NCBI GenBank assembly: GCA_949840775.1
Contig: CATKXO010000034.1
Coordinates: 1-32,259, forward strand
Length of the DNA: 32,259 nt
Source of the DNA: an uncultured bacterium
GTDB taxonomy: Bacteria; Bacillota; Clostridia; Oscillospirales; Oscillospiraceae
Reading direction: 5' to 3'
A program made the position numbers and the translations under genes. The notes beneath the pieces were generated by a model. The model worked only from the letters and a program-made list of their open reading frames with translations. It had not been told where the DNA came from and made no database searches. Position 1 is the first letter of the stretch. The number at the start of each line of letters is the position of its first letter. Below, piece by piece: positions 23,749 to 32,000 of this stretch.

Positions 23749-24624
23749 TTATACAATGGAAAAGGCGTATGTCAAGGACTTCTCCTTGCCAGGCTCCAGA
23801 ACGGTGCAGAAGGGTTTATCCTCAAACTTGCCGCTCTCGTTGTCCCAGGCGGCGCAGCCCTGCCAGGGCTCCAGGCACAGATAGGGTGCCCCCGGCTTGG
23901 TCCAGAAGGCCACCATGGGGAACTGGCGGAAGTCCAGCTCCACCCCCCGGCCGGTGTCTCTGTGGACCAGGGACACCTTTCCCGAGCGGAGCATACTGAA
24001 AATGATGGTGTCCATCTCGTCGAAGGTGTGGTAATCCAGGGGGAGCTTCACGTCCTCGTCCAGCATGGGCCTGCGGCCGTCGTGGAGGATGATCCCCTCG
24101 GAATTGAGGAGGTGGCTGCCGGCGTGCTCGGGCTCCTCAAAGAGCAGCTCGTAGTCCTCGAACCGCTCTCCCCCCCGGAGGGGGCAGCGGATGGCGGTGT
24201 GGGCCCCGATGCAGAAGGGCATGGGGGCGGTCCCCGTGTTTGTTACGGTGAAGGAGGTGGAGAAGCCGTCCTCCAGCAGCCGGTGGGTTACTTTCAGGGA
24301 GAAGGGGAAGGGGTAGCGGGCCAGGGTGTCCTCACTCTCCCGCAGCTCCAGGGTGACAAAGTCCTCCTCCTGTTCCACGGGGGCAAACTCCATCCCCCGG
24401 GCAAAGCCGTGGCGGCCCATCTCATAGGTTCCGCCGTTGATCTCCACCCTGCCGTCTTTCAGGGAGCCCACAATGGGGAACAGAATGGGGTTCTGTCCGG
24501 ACCAGAAGGCCGGGTCGCCCTGCCAGATATACTCCAGGCCCTCTCCGTCTTGAAAAGAGATCAGCTCTCCGCCTCGGGTCCGGGCTGTGGCCCGCAGGCT
24601 GCCCTTTTTCAGCTCAAACGTCAT
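23749..24624 (-). CDS. Aldose 1-epimerase-family protein (GalM/LacX-like)
   Basis: The 291-aa protein of the galactose mutarotase-like beta-sandwich fold has NPILFPIVGSLKDG (about 45-58), MGRHGFARGMEF (69-80) and IGAHTAIRCPL with the central histidine. The C-terminal LEPWQGCAAWDNESGKFEDK carries the conserved WxG and acidic residues. This resembles the LacX/YihR-like subgroup that acts on sugars or sugar phosphates of unknown identity. ATG 24624 is chosen because GGGAGGAAG lies just upstream; the in-frame ATG at 24639 overlaps that ribosome site. It begins 16 nt after the NSS transporter stop and is probably its operon partner, although no functional link between a sugar mutarotase and that transporter is obvious. 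Confidence 0.85.
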   Translation of the reverse strand: MTFELKKGSLRATARTRGGELISFQDGEGLEYIWQGDPAFWSGQNPILFPIVGSLKDGRVEINGGTYEMGRHGFARGMEFAPVEQEEDFVTLELRESEDTLARYPFPFSLKVTHRLLEDGFSTSFTVTNTGTAPMPFCIGAHTAIRCPLRGGERFEDYELLFEEPEHAGSHLLNSEGIILHDGRRPMLDEDVKLPLDYHTFDEMDTIIFSMLRSGKVSLVHRDTGRGVELDFRQFPMVAFWTKPGAPYLCLEPWQGCAAWDNESGKFEDKPFCTVLEPGKEKSLTYAFSIV

Positions 24625-24640
24625 AAAACTTCCTCCCATA

Positions 24641-25966
24641 TCAGAACGCTACCTTGAGGAACAGGGCCACGCAGCACAGGATGACGGCGCAGGGAACATA
24701 CAGCCAGCGGCCCACGTTGTACCACACCTGGCCCGAGGGCTTTTTTGCCCCCCGGTTGATCTCCTCCATCAGCTCGTCCTTTTTCATGATCCAGAACCAG
24801 GACAGGGCGCCCAGGGTGGCCCCGATGGGGATGATATAGATGGAGACGATGTCCATCCAGGGGCCCCACTTGAAGATGGGCTCCATGTTCAGGCCGATGC
24901 CCAGGCAGATGACACACAGCATGACCAGCATGGCCTTCCGGTTCAGCTTGGGGAAGCGGTGGAGGAGGGACTCGCCCACCGCCTCGAACATGTTCTGCAA
25001 GGAGCTCACCCCGGCAAAGACCATGGCGGTGTACAGGATGATAGCAAAGAGCCGGCCCAAGGGGATGTCCTGCAAAATCCGGGGCAGGGTGACGAAGAGG
25101 AGGGAGGGGCCCGCCCCCACGTCCAGCCCGTAGGCAAAGCAGGCGGGGATGATGACCAGGGCGGCCACCAGGGCGGCGATGGTGTCGAACAGGGCGGTCT
25201 GTCTGGCCAGGGAGACCACGTCCTCCTCGGGGGAGAGGTAGGCCCCGTAGACAATCATGCCGCTGCCCGTGATGGACAGGGAGAAGAAAGCCTGGCCCAT
25301 GGCCCAGATCCATACCATGGGGTCCAGCAGGTCGGCCCACCGGGGGGTGAACATATACTTGTAGCCCTCTGCCGCTCCGGGCAGGAGGGCCACCCGGACG
25401 GCCAGAATCAGGAAGATGATGAAGAACAGAGGCATCATCACCTTGTTGCTCTTCTCAATGCTCTTGGCGCCCAGGAGGAGGGTGAGCAGGGTGCCCACCA
25501 CCACGATGACGTGAAAGGGGACCACCGAGTAGTCGTGGAGGGAGAAGCCCTCAAACCAGGGACCGGGGTCCACCGTCATCAGGGTCCCGCCCACCGAGGC
25601 GGCGAAAGCCTTCAGCACATAGGCGATGATGACGGCGTAGCCCAGGGCGATGCACATGGACCCGGCCAGGGGCAGCCAGCCCAGGACCCCGCCGGCGGTC
25701 CCCAGCTTTTTGTCCCGGCTGGTCCAGGCCATCCGGTAGGAGCCCAGGGTGCCCGTTTTGGCCCGGCGGCCCACGGCGTATTCGGCGGACAGGCCCACCG
25801 TTCCAAACAGCATGATGAAGAACAGGTAGGCCAGCAGAAAGGCCCCGCCGCCGTAGCTGCCCATCTTGGCCGGGAAGCCCCACACGTTGGCCATTCCCAC
25901 GGCGGAGCCCACCGCAGACAGTACGAAGCCCCAGCCGCTGGAAAATTTATGCTTTTTCGTATCCAT
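24641..25966 (-). CDS. Sodium-dependent amino acid transporter, NSS (SLC6/LeuT) family
   Basis: This is a 441-aa sodium symporter for an amino acid or amine, with about eleven or twelve helices. Helix 1 reads GSAVGMANVWGFP at 20-32, aligning residue-for-residue with LeuT: Ala22 and Asn27 of the sodium sites are kept, while the extracellular-gate Arg30 is Gly. Helix 8 has VFAGVSSLQNMFEAVGE with the paired serines expected at the second sodium site. ATG 25966 is preceded by AAGGAG and lies downstream of a good promoter; the frame extends upstream to 26158 without a ribosome site. Substrate cannot be read; bacterial members carry tyrosine, tryptophan, leucine or methionine among others. Confidence 0.92.
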   Translation of the reverse strand: MDTKKHKFSSGWGFVLSAVGSAVGMANVWGFPAKMGSYGGGAFLLAYLFFIMLFGTVGLSAEYAVGRRAKTGTLGSYRMAWTSRDKKLGTAGGVLGWLPLAGSMCIALGYAVIIAYVLKAFAASVGGTLMTVDPGPWFEGFSLHDYSVVPFHVIVVVGTLLTLLLGAKSIEKSNKVMMPLFFIIFLILAVRVALLPGAAEGYKYMFTPRWADLLDPMVWIWAMGQAFFSLSITGSGMIVYGAYLSPEEDVVSLARQTALFDTIAALVAALVIIPACFAYGLDVGAGPSLLFVTLPRILQDIPLGRLFAIILYTAMVFAGVSSLQNMFEAVGESLLHRFPKLNRKAMLVMLCVICLGIGLNMEPIFKWGPWMDIVSIYIIPIGATLGALSWFWIMKKDELMEEINRGAKKPSGQVWYNVGRWLYVPCAVILCCVALFLKVAF

Positions 25967-26030
25967 AAAAAACTCCTTATCTCTCTTGTTCCGGGGCCGT
26001 CCCCGGGATAAAAGGCTCTCCTCAAAACTG

Positions 26031-26059
26031 AGTATAATATAAGGTGTACAAAAAAGCAA
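26031..26059 (-). promoter_or_regulatory. Sigma-A promoter of the NSS transporter-epimerase operon
   Basis: On the minus strand TTGCTT (26054-26059), a 17-nt spacer and TATACT (26031-26036). The leader of about 60 nt includes a small CCGGGG/CCCCGG hairpin (25991-26006). Confidence 0.75.
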
Positions 26060-26119
26060 CGGATAAATCCGTACCGGGCGGAAAATTTGCCAGAGGACGG
26101 TCTCACGGGGTCTGTTCCC

Positions 26120-26147
26120 TTGCAATTTTGCCGGGGCGGGGTATAAT
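26120..26147 (+). promoter_or_regulatory. Promoter of the GNAT acetyltransferase gene
   Basis: TTGCAA (26120-26125), a 16-nt spacer and a perfect TATAAT (26142-26147) lie 25 nt before the ATG. Confidence 0.8.
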
Positions 26148-26172
26148 GGAGTGCACAAAGGGGGATTGAACC

Positions 26173-26697
26173 ATGCTGAAGATACGACAGGCGGTCCCGG
26201 AGGATATGCCCGCCATTCTGGAGCTCTACGACGGGGTGATCGACCGCTTTCAGGCCCAGACCGGAGGGAGGGGCTGGAGAAAGGGCGTGTATCCCACCGA
26301 GGCGGACTTTCAAAAGGCCATCGACACCGGGACGCTCTACGTGGGCGAGCTGGAGGGGGCGCCGGCCGCAGGGATGGTGGTCACCCAGGGGACGGATAAG
26401 ACCTATGGAAATCCCCCCTGGCGGGTGGATGCCCCGGATGAGGAGACAGCGGTAATCCACACCTTGGGCGTCTCCCCCGATTTTTCCGGCCGGGGGCTGG
26501 CCCTGGAGATGATCCGGGGGGCCGTGGACCTGGCCCGGGAGAGGGGCTGGAGGGCCCTGCGGCTGGACGTGCTGGACAGCAACACCGCCGCGCAGCGCCT
26601 CTACCGGCGGGCGGGCTTTGCGTACATCTGCACAAAGAAAATCTTCTACGAGAGCGTTGGCCTGGCGGACTTCCTGCTGTATGAGTACACGGTTTGA
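26173..26697 (+). CDS. GNAT-family N-acetyltransferase
   Basis: The 174-aa cytoplasmic acetyl-CoA-dependent acyltransferase has the acetyl-CoA-binding motif A, VIHTLGVSPDFSGRGLALEM, in which SGRGLA occupies the pyrophosphate loop. This is followed by LRLDVLDSNTAAQRLYRRAGF (split: LRLDVLDSN, AAQRLYRRAGF), the typical motif B. The start at 26173 is supported by AAAGGGGG upstream. The substrate (small molecule, peptide or protein N-terminus) cannot be predicted. It has its own promoter, divergent from the NSS transporter, and the next gene has another promoter, so it is probably monocistronic, although no terminator is evident after it. Confidence 0.9.
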   Translation: MLKIRQAVPEDMPAILELYDGVIDRFQAQTGGRGWRKGVYPTEADFQKAIDTGTLYVGELEGAPAAGMVVTQGTDKTYGNPPWRVDAPDEETAVIHTLGVSPDFSGRGLALEMIRGAVDLARERGWRALRLDVLDSNTAAQRLYRRAGFAYICTKKIFYESVGLADFLLYEYTV

Positions 26698-26748
26698 AAA
26701 CCTTGGAGAATTGGAGAAAAAGCAGGCAGGTAAAAATATTTTTGTTGC

Positions 26749-26777
26749 TTGACGCGGAGACAGGAAGCGACTATAAT
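26749..26777 (+). promoter_or_regulatory. Promoter of the ligase-amidase-surface protein block
   Basis: TTGACG (26749-26754), a 17-nt spacer and a perfect TATAAT (26772-26777). The leader of about 80 nt contains a small AAGGGC/GCCCTT hairpin followed by TTC (26818-26836), a possible weak attenuator. No other good promoter was found before the surface protein gene. Confidence 0.8.
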
Positions 26778-26863
26778 CGTATCATAAACGGCTCAATTTG
26801 GAAAACAGCTATCCTGCAAGGGCCTGCGCCCTTTTCTGAGCCCGGCCGGGAGAGGGATGAGAC

Positions 26864-28234
26864 ATGCTTCACAGGGTGGAACGGGGATTGGACAGCCTGA
26901 TTGATCACTACACTTCCGTCTGTATCGCCCTCGCCTTATTTGTCCTGTCGCTGGTGGGCGTGGGGGACGTGGTGGTGGTCAGCCTGCTGGGCTTTCTGCT
27001 GTGCATGGCGGGGCTTACCCGGCGGTCCGCCCGGGCAGACCCGTGGATTCTGGTCCCTTTGCTGGTTTACGACCTGGCCTGTCTGGCCTCCACCTGCGCC
27101 GCCTATGGGGAAATCACAGGCGGCTACGGGGTGACCCACGGGATTTTCCCTGTACTCTGGCTGCTGGCTGCCTGTCTGGAGCCGGACGAGCAGCGGCTGC
27201 TGAAGCGGCTGTGCGCCCTCTGGACCGGGGCTGCGGCAGCGGTGGGGATTGGGCGTTTCGTATTTCTGGCCATAACCCAGGGCAGGGTGGGGCGGATGAG
27301 CGGCCTTTTGGGCAATCCAAACGCCATGGGCATTTTTCTGGTACTGGGCTGGTTCCTTGTGACGTGTCCCACGGTGGACGAGGGGGACTGGGCTGCGGCC
27401 CGGTCTCTGCTGGAGCCGCTGCTGCTCATCGCGGCGGCCATGACCCTGTCGATGGGCAGCTTTGCGGCCATGGCGGCGGGAATCCTGGTGCTTCTGGCCG
27501 AAAAAAGAGGGACGCAAACCCTGGGGTCTACACTTCTATATGCCTGCCGCCTGCTGGCCAAGTGCAGTCTGGGTATGGGGACGGGGCTGCTGATCTACCT
27601 GTCCGCCGCCCGGACCAGCGTGCCCTGGACCTGCCTGTTTCTGCTGGCCTACGGGGGGATGGTGCTGGCCTGTTGGCGGAGCTTTGAGCGCTTTCTGGAG
27701 GCCAAGCCCAAAATTTCGGTGCTGATTGCCGCTCTGGGTGTGCTGGTGGCGGGGACGGCGGTGGTAATCCGGCCCAGCGCCGTGGCCACCTTTACTGAGC
27801 GGCTGGAGATGATGGCCAGCGGCCTCCATTACCTTACGGCAAATCCCCTCCTGGGGGTGGGGCCCTTTCAGTGGCGGCTGCTGGACCTGAACGACGGCGG
27901 CAAATACTTCAACACCTGGCATATCCACAACGTTGTAATCCACGTGGGGGTGGAGATGGGCTGGATTGCCATGGGGGCGCTGGTCCTCATCGGAGTCCGG
28001 GCGCTGACCAAGCCTAGGGCCCCTCAGGAGCGGGCCCTGACGGCCGCTTTCATCGCCCACAATATGATCGACACCAGTTTTTTCTATCTGGGGATTACGG
28101 CGCTGGCGCTGACGGCGGCGGGCGGTTCCCATGAGGGGGACCGCAGGCTGGGCGGCGGAGGGGTGAAGCTCCTCTTTGCCCTGTTCGCCGGGCTGTTCGC
28201 CTACAGCCTTTTCTATAGGGTGATGACCGCCTAG
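26864..28234 (+). CDS. O-antigen ligase/polymerase-like (Wzy_C) membrane protein
   Basis: The 456-aa polytopic protein has about twelve hydrophobic segments. Family-like features are SGLLGNPNAMGIFLVLGW (about 145-162) and a large extracytoplasmic loop with NPLLGVGPFQWRLLD and a following WHIHNVVIHVGVEMG, the pattern of the O-antigen ligase/Wzy polymerase superfamily. That superfamily includes lipopolysaccharide ligases, polysaccharide polymerases and O-oligosaccharyltransferases acting on pilins. In a Gram-positive it may polymerise a cell-wall glycan or attach glycans to protein. A GGGAGAGGGATG ribosome region precedes ATG 26864. The amidase gene follows after 11 nt and a large surface protein after that, suggesting joint envelope function. 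No other glycan-biosynthesis gene is in view. Confidence 0.75.
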   Translation: MLHRVERGLDSLIDHYTSVCIALALFVLSLVGVGDVVVVSLLGFLLCMAGLTRRSARADPWILVPLLVYDLACLASTCAAYGEITGGYGVTHGIFPVLWLLAACLEPDEQRLLKRLCALWTGAAAAVGIGRFVFLAITQGRVGRMSGLLGNPNAMGIFLVLGWFLVTCPTVDEGDWAAARSLLEPLLLIAAAMTLSMGSFAAMAAGILVLLAEKRGTQTLGSTLLYACRLLAKCSLGMGTGLLIYLSAARTSVPWTCLFLLAYGGMVLACWRSFERFLEAKPKISVLIAALGVLVAGTAVVIRPSAVATFTERLEMMASGLHYLTANPLLGVGPFQWRLLDLNDGGKYFNTWHIHNVVIHVGVEMGWIAMGALVLIGVRALTKPRAPQERALTAAFIAHNMIDTSFFYLGITALALTAAGGSHEGDRRLGGGGVKLLFALFAGLFAYSLFYRVMTA

Positions 28235-28245
28235 GGGGGAGCGGG

Positions 28246-28914
28246 ATGAAGGAAAACGACTTTCGCAGCGTATGGCTGCTGCTGGCCGGCTTCTGCGCGG
28301 CGGCAGCGGTGGTGCTGGCCCTGTGCGTCACCGCCCGGTCTCAGATGCCGGATACCGTGGGCCGGATGCTGACGGCGGAGGAGACAGTCCAGATCACGGC
28401 GCGGAACAGCCCCATGACGGAATATGTTTACCTCTCCCCCAATGCCGACTTCCCCCCCGGGGACGCAATCCGTAAGGTGACAGTCCACCACATGGCGGGG
28501 GACCTGGCTCTGGAGGACCTGGGGGCCTCCTTCGCCCGGCGGGACCGCCGGGCATCCTCCAACTATGCCATTGACAGCAGCGGCCGGGTGGCCCTCTACG
28601 TGGAGGAGGGCAACCGGGCCTGGAGCTCCAACAGCCTGGCCAACGACGACCAGGCGGTGACGATTGAGGTGGCCAACGACCAGGTGGGCGGAGACTGGCA
28701 CGTAAGCGACACCGCCTTTGAGACGCTGATCGAGCTGTGCGTTGACATCTGCCGGCGCAACGGCATTCCGGAGCTGCGCTACACCGGGGATGAGACCGGC
28801 ACCCTCACCCTGCACAGCATGTTCTATGACGAGACCGAATGCCCGGGGCCCTATCTGAAAAGCCGGATGGGGGAGCTGGCCGGCGAGGTGAACCGCCGGC
28901 TGAAAAGCGGGTGA
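28246..28914 (+). CDS. Membrane-anchored N-acetylmuramoyl-L-alanine amidase (Amidase_2/PGRP type)
   Basis: This zinc amidase cleaves the bond between muramic acid and the peptide stem of peptidoglycan, outside the membrane. The 222-aa protein has one N-terminal helix (about 9-28) acting as uncleaved anchor or signal, a spacer, and an Amidase_2 domain from about 75. Likely zinc ligands are His81 or His82 in VTVHHMAG, His190 and Cys199 in LHSMFYDETECPG. Tyr107 in SSNYAID matches the catalytic tyrosine of T7 lysozyme, and the RAWSSNS and VTIEVAND strands are typical. The position two before Cys is Thr197 rather than Lys, as in some PGRPs. AGGGGGGAG precedes the ATG. Being between a ligase-like gene and a giant surface protein, it may open the wall for surface assembly; this is inference. 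Confidence 0.88.
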   Translation: MKENDFRSVWLLLAGFCAAAAVVLALCVTARSQMPDTVGRMLTAEETVQITARNSPMTEYVYLSPNADFPPGDAIRKVTVHHMAGDLALEDLGASFARRDRRASSNYAIDSSGRVALYVEEGNRAWSSNSLANDDQAVTIEVANDQVGGDWHVSDTAFETLIELCVDICRRNGIPELRYTGDETGTLTLHSMFYDETECPGPYLKSRMGELAGEVNRRLKSG

Positions 28915-28946
28915 AAATTCACGCGGAAACGCGTTTGACATAGATC

Positions 28947-28989
28947 GTACTGGGGCGGGCCCCAGTACGCTGTCTCCCACGGAGACAGC
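28947..28989 (+). promoter_or_regulatory. Two back-to-back perfect 9-bp hairpins before the surface-protein gene
   Basis: GTACTGGGG/CCCCAGTAC with a CGGG loop (28947-28968) is followed immediately by GCTGTCTCC/GGAGACAGC with a CAC loop (28969-28989). A third small stem, ACGCG/CGCGT, lies at 28921-28934. No T-run follows. Partial termination, RNA processing or translational control of the downstream gene are possible. Confidence 0.65.
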
Positions 28990-29019
28990 ACAAAGACTTT
29001 TCAGAAGGGAGAATGAGCA

Positions 29020-32000
29020 ATGGAAGTCCCCAAGAGGAGAACAAGATTCTTCGGCGCCTGCATCCTCTTTTTTATGGTCGTTTTGGCGGTTGGAACAGCA
29101 ATCGTCTTTGCCGCAGAACCGCGCAGCGGCTCCTACAGCCTGGTGATTGAGAAGAAGTTTGCTGCCGATACGCCCGCAGACGTGTTGGCGGAGGCGGAAA
29201 AACAGTCCTACACCTTCAAGATTGAGGGGACCAAGCGGGGCGACAACGACCAACTGATTCCAATTAATGAAACCATTACCCTTCCCCGGGAGGGTGTAAG
29301 CGGCGAGGATGCCTGGAAATCTGATGAAATCGCCTTTGGCAGCCCCTTCAACGTCTCCGTGACGGAGATTACTAACGACGTGACGCTCAAAGTGAACGGC
29401 AAGGAGTACAACATGGGCAGCTCCCAGGCCGAGACCGCCACATTGTTCAGCGAAAGCCCCCAGGTGCGGGACCTGAACAACAACGGTAAAATCGTCCTCT
29501 CCCGGCCCGATGAAAAGCTGGTCAATGATGGGAACGGAAATTTTAATACAGTACGCGTCACCACCACGTCCACCTTCCGCATCAAGAGCGAGTGGCCCTG
29601 GGGGCCAGACGAATTTGCTAAGCCCGACAGCTGGCAACCATATAATGAAGTAGTGACGCTGGAACCCGGCGAGGCCCCTATTGAACTGACCGGCCTCCAG
29701 GCGGGGCGGTATACCATCGAAGACCTGTCCGTGTCCGGTTACACCATCACCCTGGGGGAACGGAAAAATATAACAGTCGCCCCGAAAGAAACCGGCACCT
29801 TCTACATCAACAACAAGCCGGGCAGTCTGACCATCACCGCCGGGGGTACAAAAGACGACGGCGGCAAGCACTACTATACCGTCGAGCGGGTCGATGCCCC
29901 AGACGGTGCACAGCCTTTTCAGAACCGGACCACCGAGGCTGTCGCATCCAGGGAAAAATATACTCTCGACAACCTGCCTCGGGGCCAGTACAAGGTGACG
30001 GAGCACATTTTTTCCAACGCGCCCACCGAGTTTACAGTGACGGTGCCGCAAACGGATGAACGGGAGCGGACCGGGAGAAGCAGCGCACTGACCAGCGGAA
30101 CCACAAACAGCTGGAAATACATTGACCTTGAGGATAAAAATTTTGACGTAGATTACATCAAGATGGTGAGCTTTGGTCCGCTTTACAATAGTAGCGGAAA
30201 TAGTTTAAACTCTTCTACTTCCTACACTACTTTCCGTTACGGATTTCTCTCTGAGGATGGGAAACTAATTACCAACATTAAAACATATAACAGGAGTACA
30301 GGGTTTAAGGGAAATCTGACTGTAACTATGACAGATGCAGCTCGGATGAGTGTAGGTTCTGGAAAACGGTTATATATTGCTGTTACAGGCTTAAAAAGCA
30401 GTACAGCGAAAACGATTGGTGTAAATTGGATTGAGTACGACGAAAAAGAAGTCCCGAACACATTCCAAGATGCTGACACAAACAATTCCGTTACCATAGA
30501 TAACCGCGGCTGGATAAAGATTAAAGCACCAGAGATTCCAGATTCCGAGCACGCGGCAAAAGTCACTTACACCTATACCCTCCGAAAGAGCGCGGGTGCC
30601 GATCCCATTGTGCTGACCCTGAAACCGGGCGAGGAGCACACGCTTACGGGCCTTGCGGCGGGCAGCTACCTGGTCATGGAGACGGTGGCTATTGACGATG
30701 AGCCGGTGGGCTTCCAGATGGATATCTCCGGTAAGCCCTTCGGTTCCACCGAGGCCGGAAAGTCCTCTGACATCACCGTTATGGGCGACCGCACGCTGAC
30801 CATCACAAAGTATGGGTCTACGACTGAGAACGGCGGGCGGGACTATACCTTCAAAATCGAACAGACCAAGGGAGAAAACAGCTTTAAGACGGAGACTGTG
30901 ACCCTCAAAGCGGGGGAAAGCGACAGCAGCATCATCCTCCCGGCGGGCGAATATAAGGTCACGCCCGTGGACGACATGACCGAGATCTTTGAGCTGAAGT
31001 GCAGCGACAGCAGCCAGGTAAAAGCGGAGGTCCCCTCCAGCCAGGCCGCCACCGTGACCTTTACCAACGTGTTTGTGGAGGGCACCATGGGCTACCGCTA
31101 CGTACACGAGTATTACATCGGACACCCCAATGAAAACGGCGAATGCACCTCCTATACCTACGAGGGATGCAGCCCCGTCACCACCGTGGGCGGCCGGAGG
31201 GACGACAAGGAGTCCTACGGTTCCATCGACATTACCAAGGAGCCGGGATTTACCATCGGCGGACAGACCTATACCTATGCCTATATGCCCAACAACAACG
31301 GCTATGGCTATGCGTATGAGGAGCCGAAAACTCCGACCAGTACGACAGATATCCACCCGTCGAACCAGAGCGTGGAAAAGCGCAGCGATAAAACCATCTA
31401 CTACTATGTGGACGATGACCTGACCGCAGCCGAGAAAATTGGAGTTGACACGGATAAGTCTCAGATCATCATCCTGCGCTATTTCCGGGTGCTGCCAGAG
31501 GAGCAGAAGGGCAGCTACAAATATATCCATGTGTACTACTTCCGGGATAAAGACGGCAGTCACTGGGAGGGCAGCAGTGAGACCAAGACAAACGTGGGAC
31601 AGCTTGGGCTGCCCTACTCGGCCGATGTCATTACCAAGGAGCCCAAGTTCACGCCCACAGCGTGTGAACACAGAGGTAAGGAGTATACCTATACCTACAA
31701 CGAGCGTCCCAGTTACGGCACTTTGAGTGAGGATCACAGCGACCCGCTGGTGGAACTGTATCGAAAAGTCTCTTATAATCCGGATAAGCCGGACGATCCG
31801 AGTAATGAACCGCATCAGCACTACCGCCCCAACAGCGACGCCGACCACATCGTTGCCACGGAGGACGGCCGGAATATCATCATCCTGCGCTATTACCGTG
31901 AGGAAAACCCGACAGTGACCACCGGCACCTATAAGGTCGTCCACGAGTACTACCTCCGGGAAGAGCCGGAGGACACCGGCGGCGCGGAAGGGGACACCGA

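Noticed and set aside
28935-28940. TTGACA as a promoter for the surface-protein gene
   Set aside because: No -10-like hexamer occurs 15-19 nt downstream; that position is the GC-rich hairpin.
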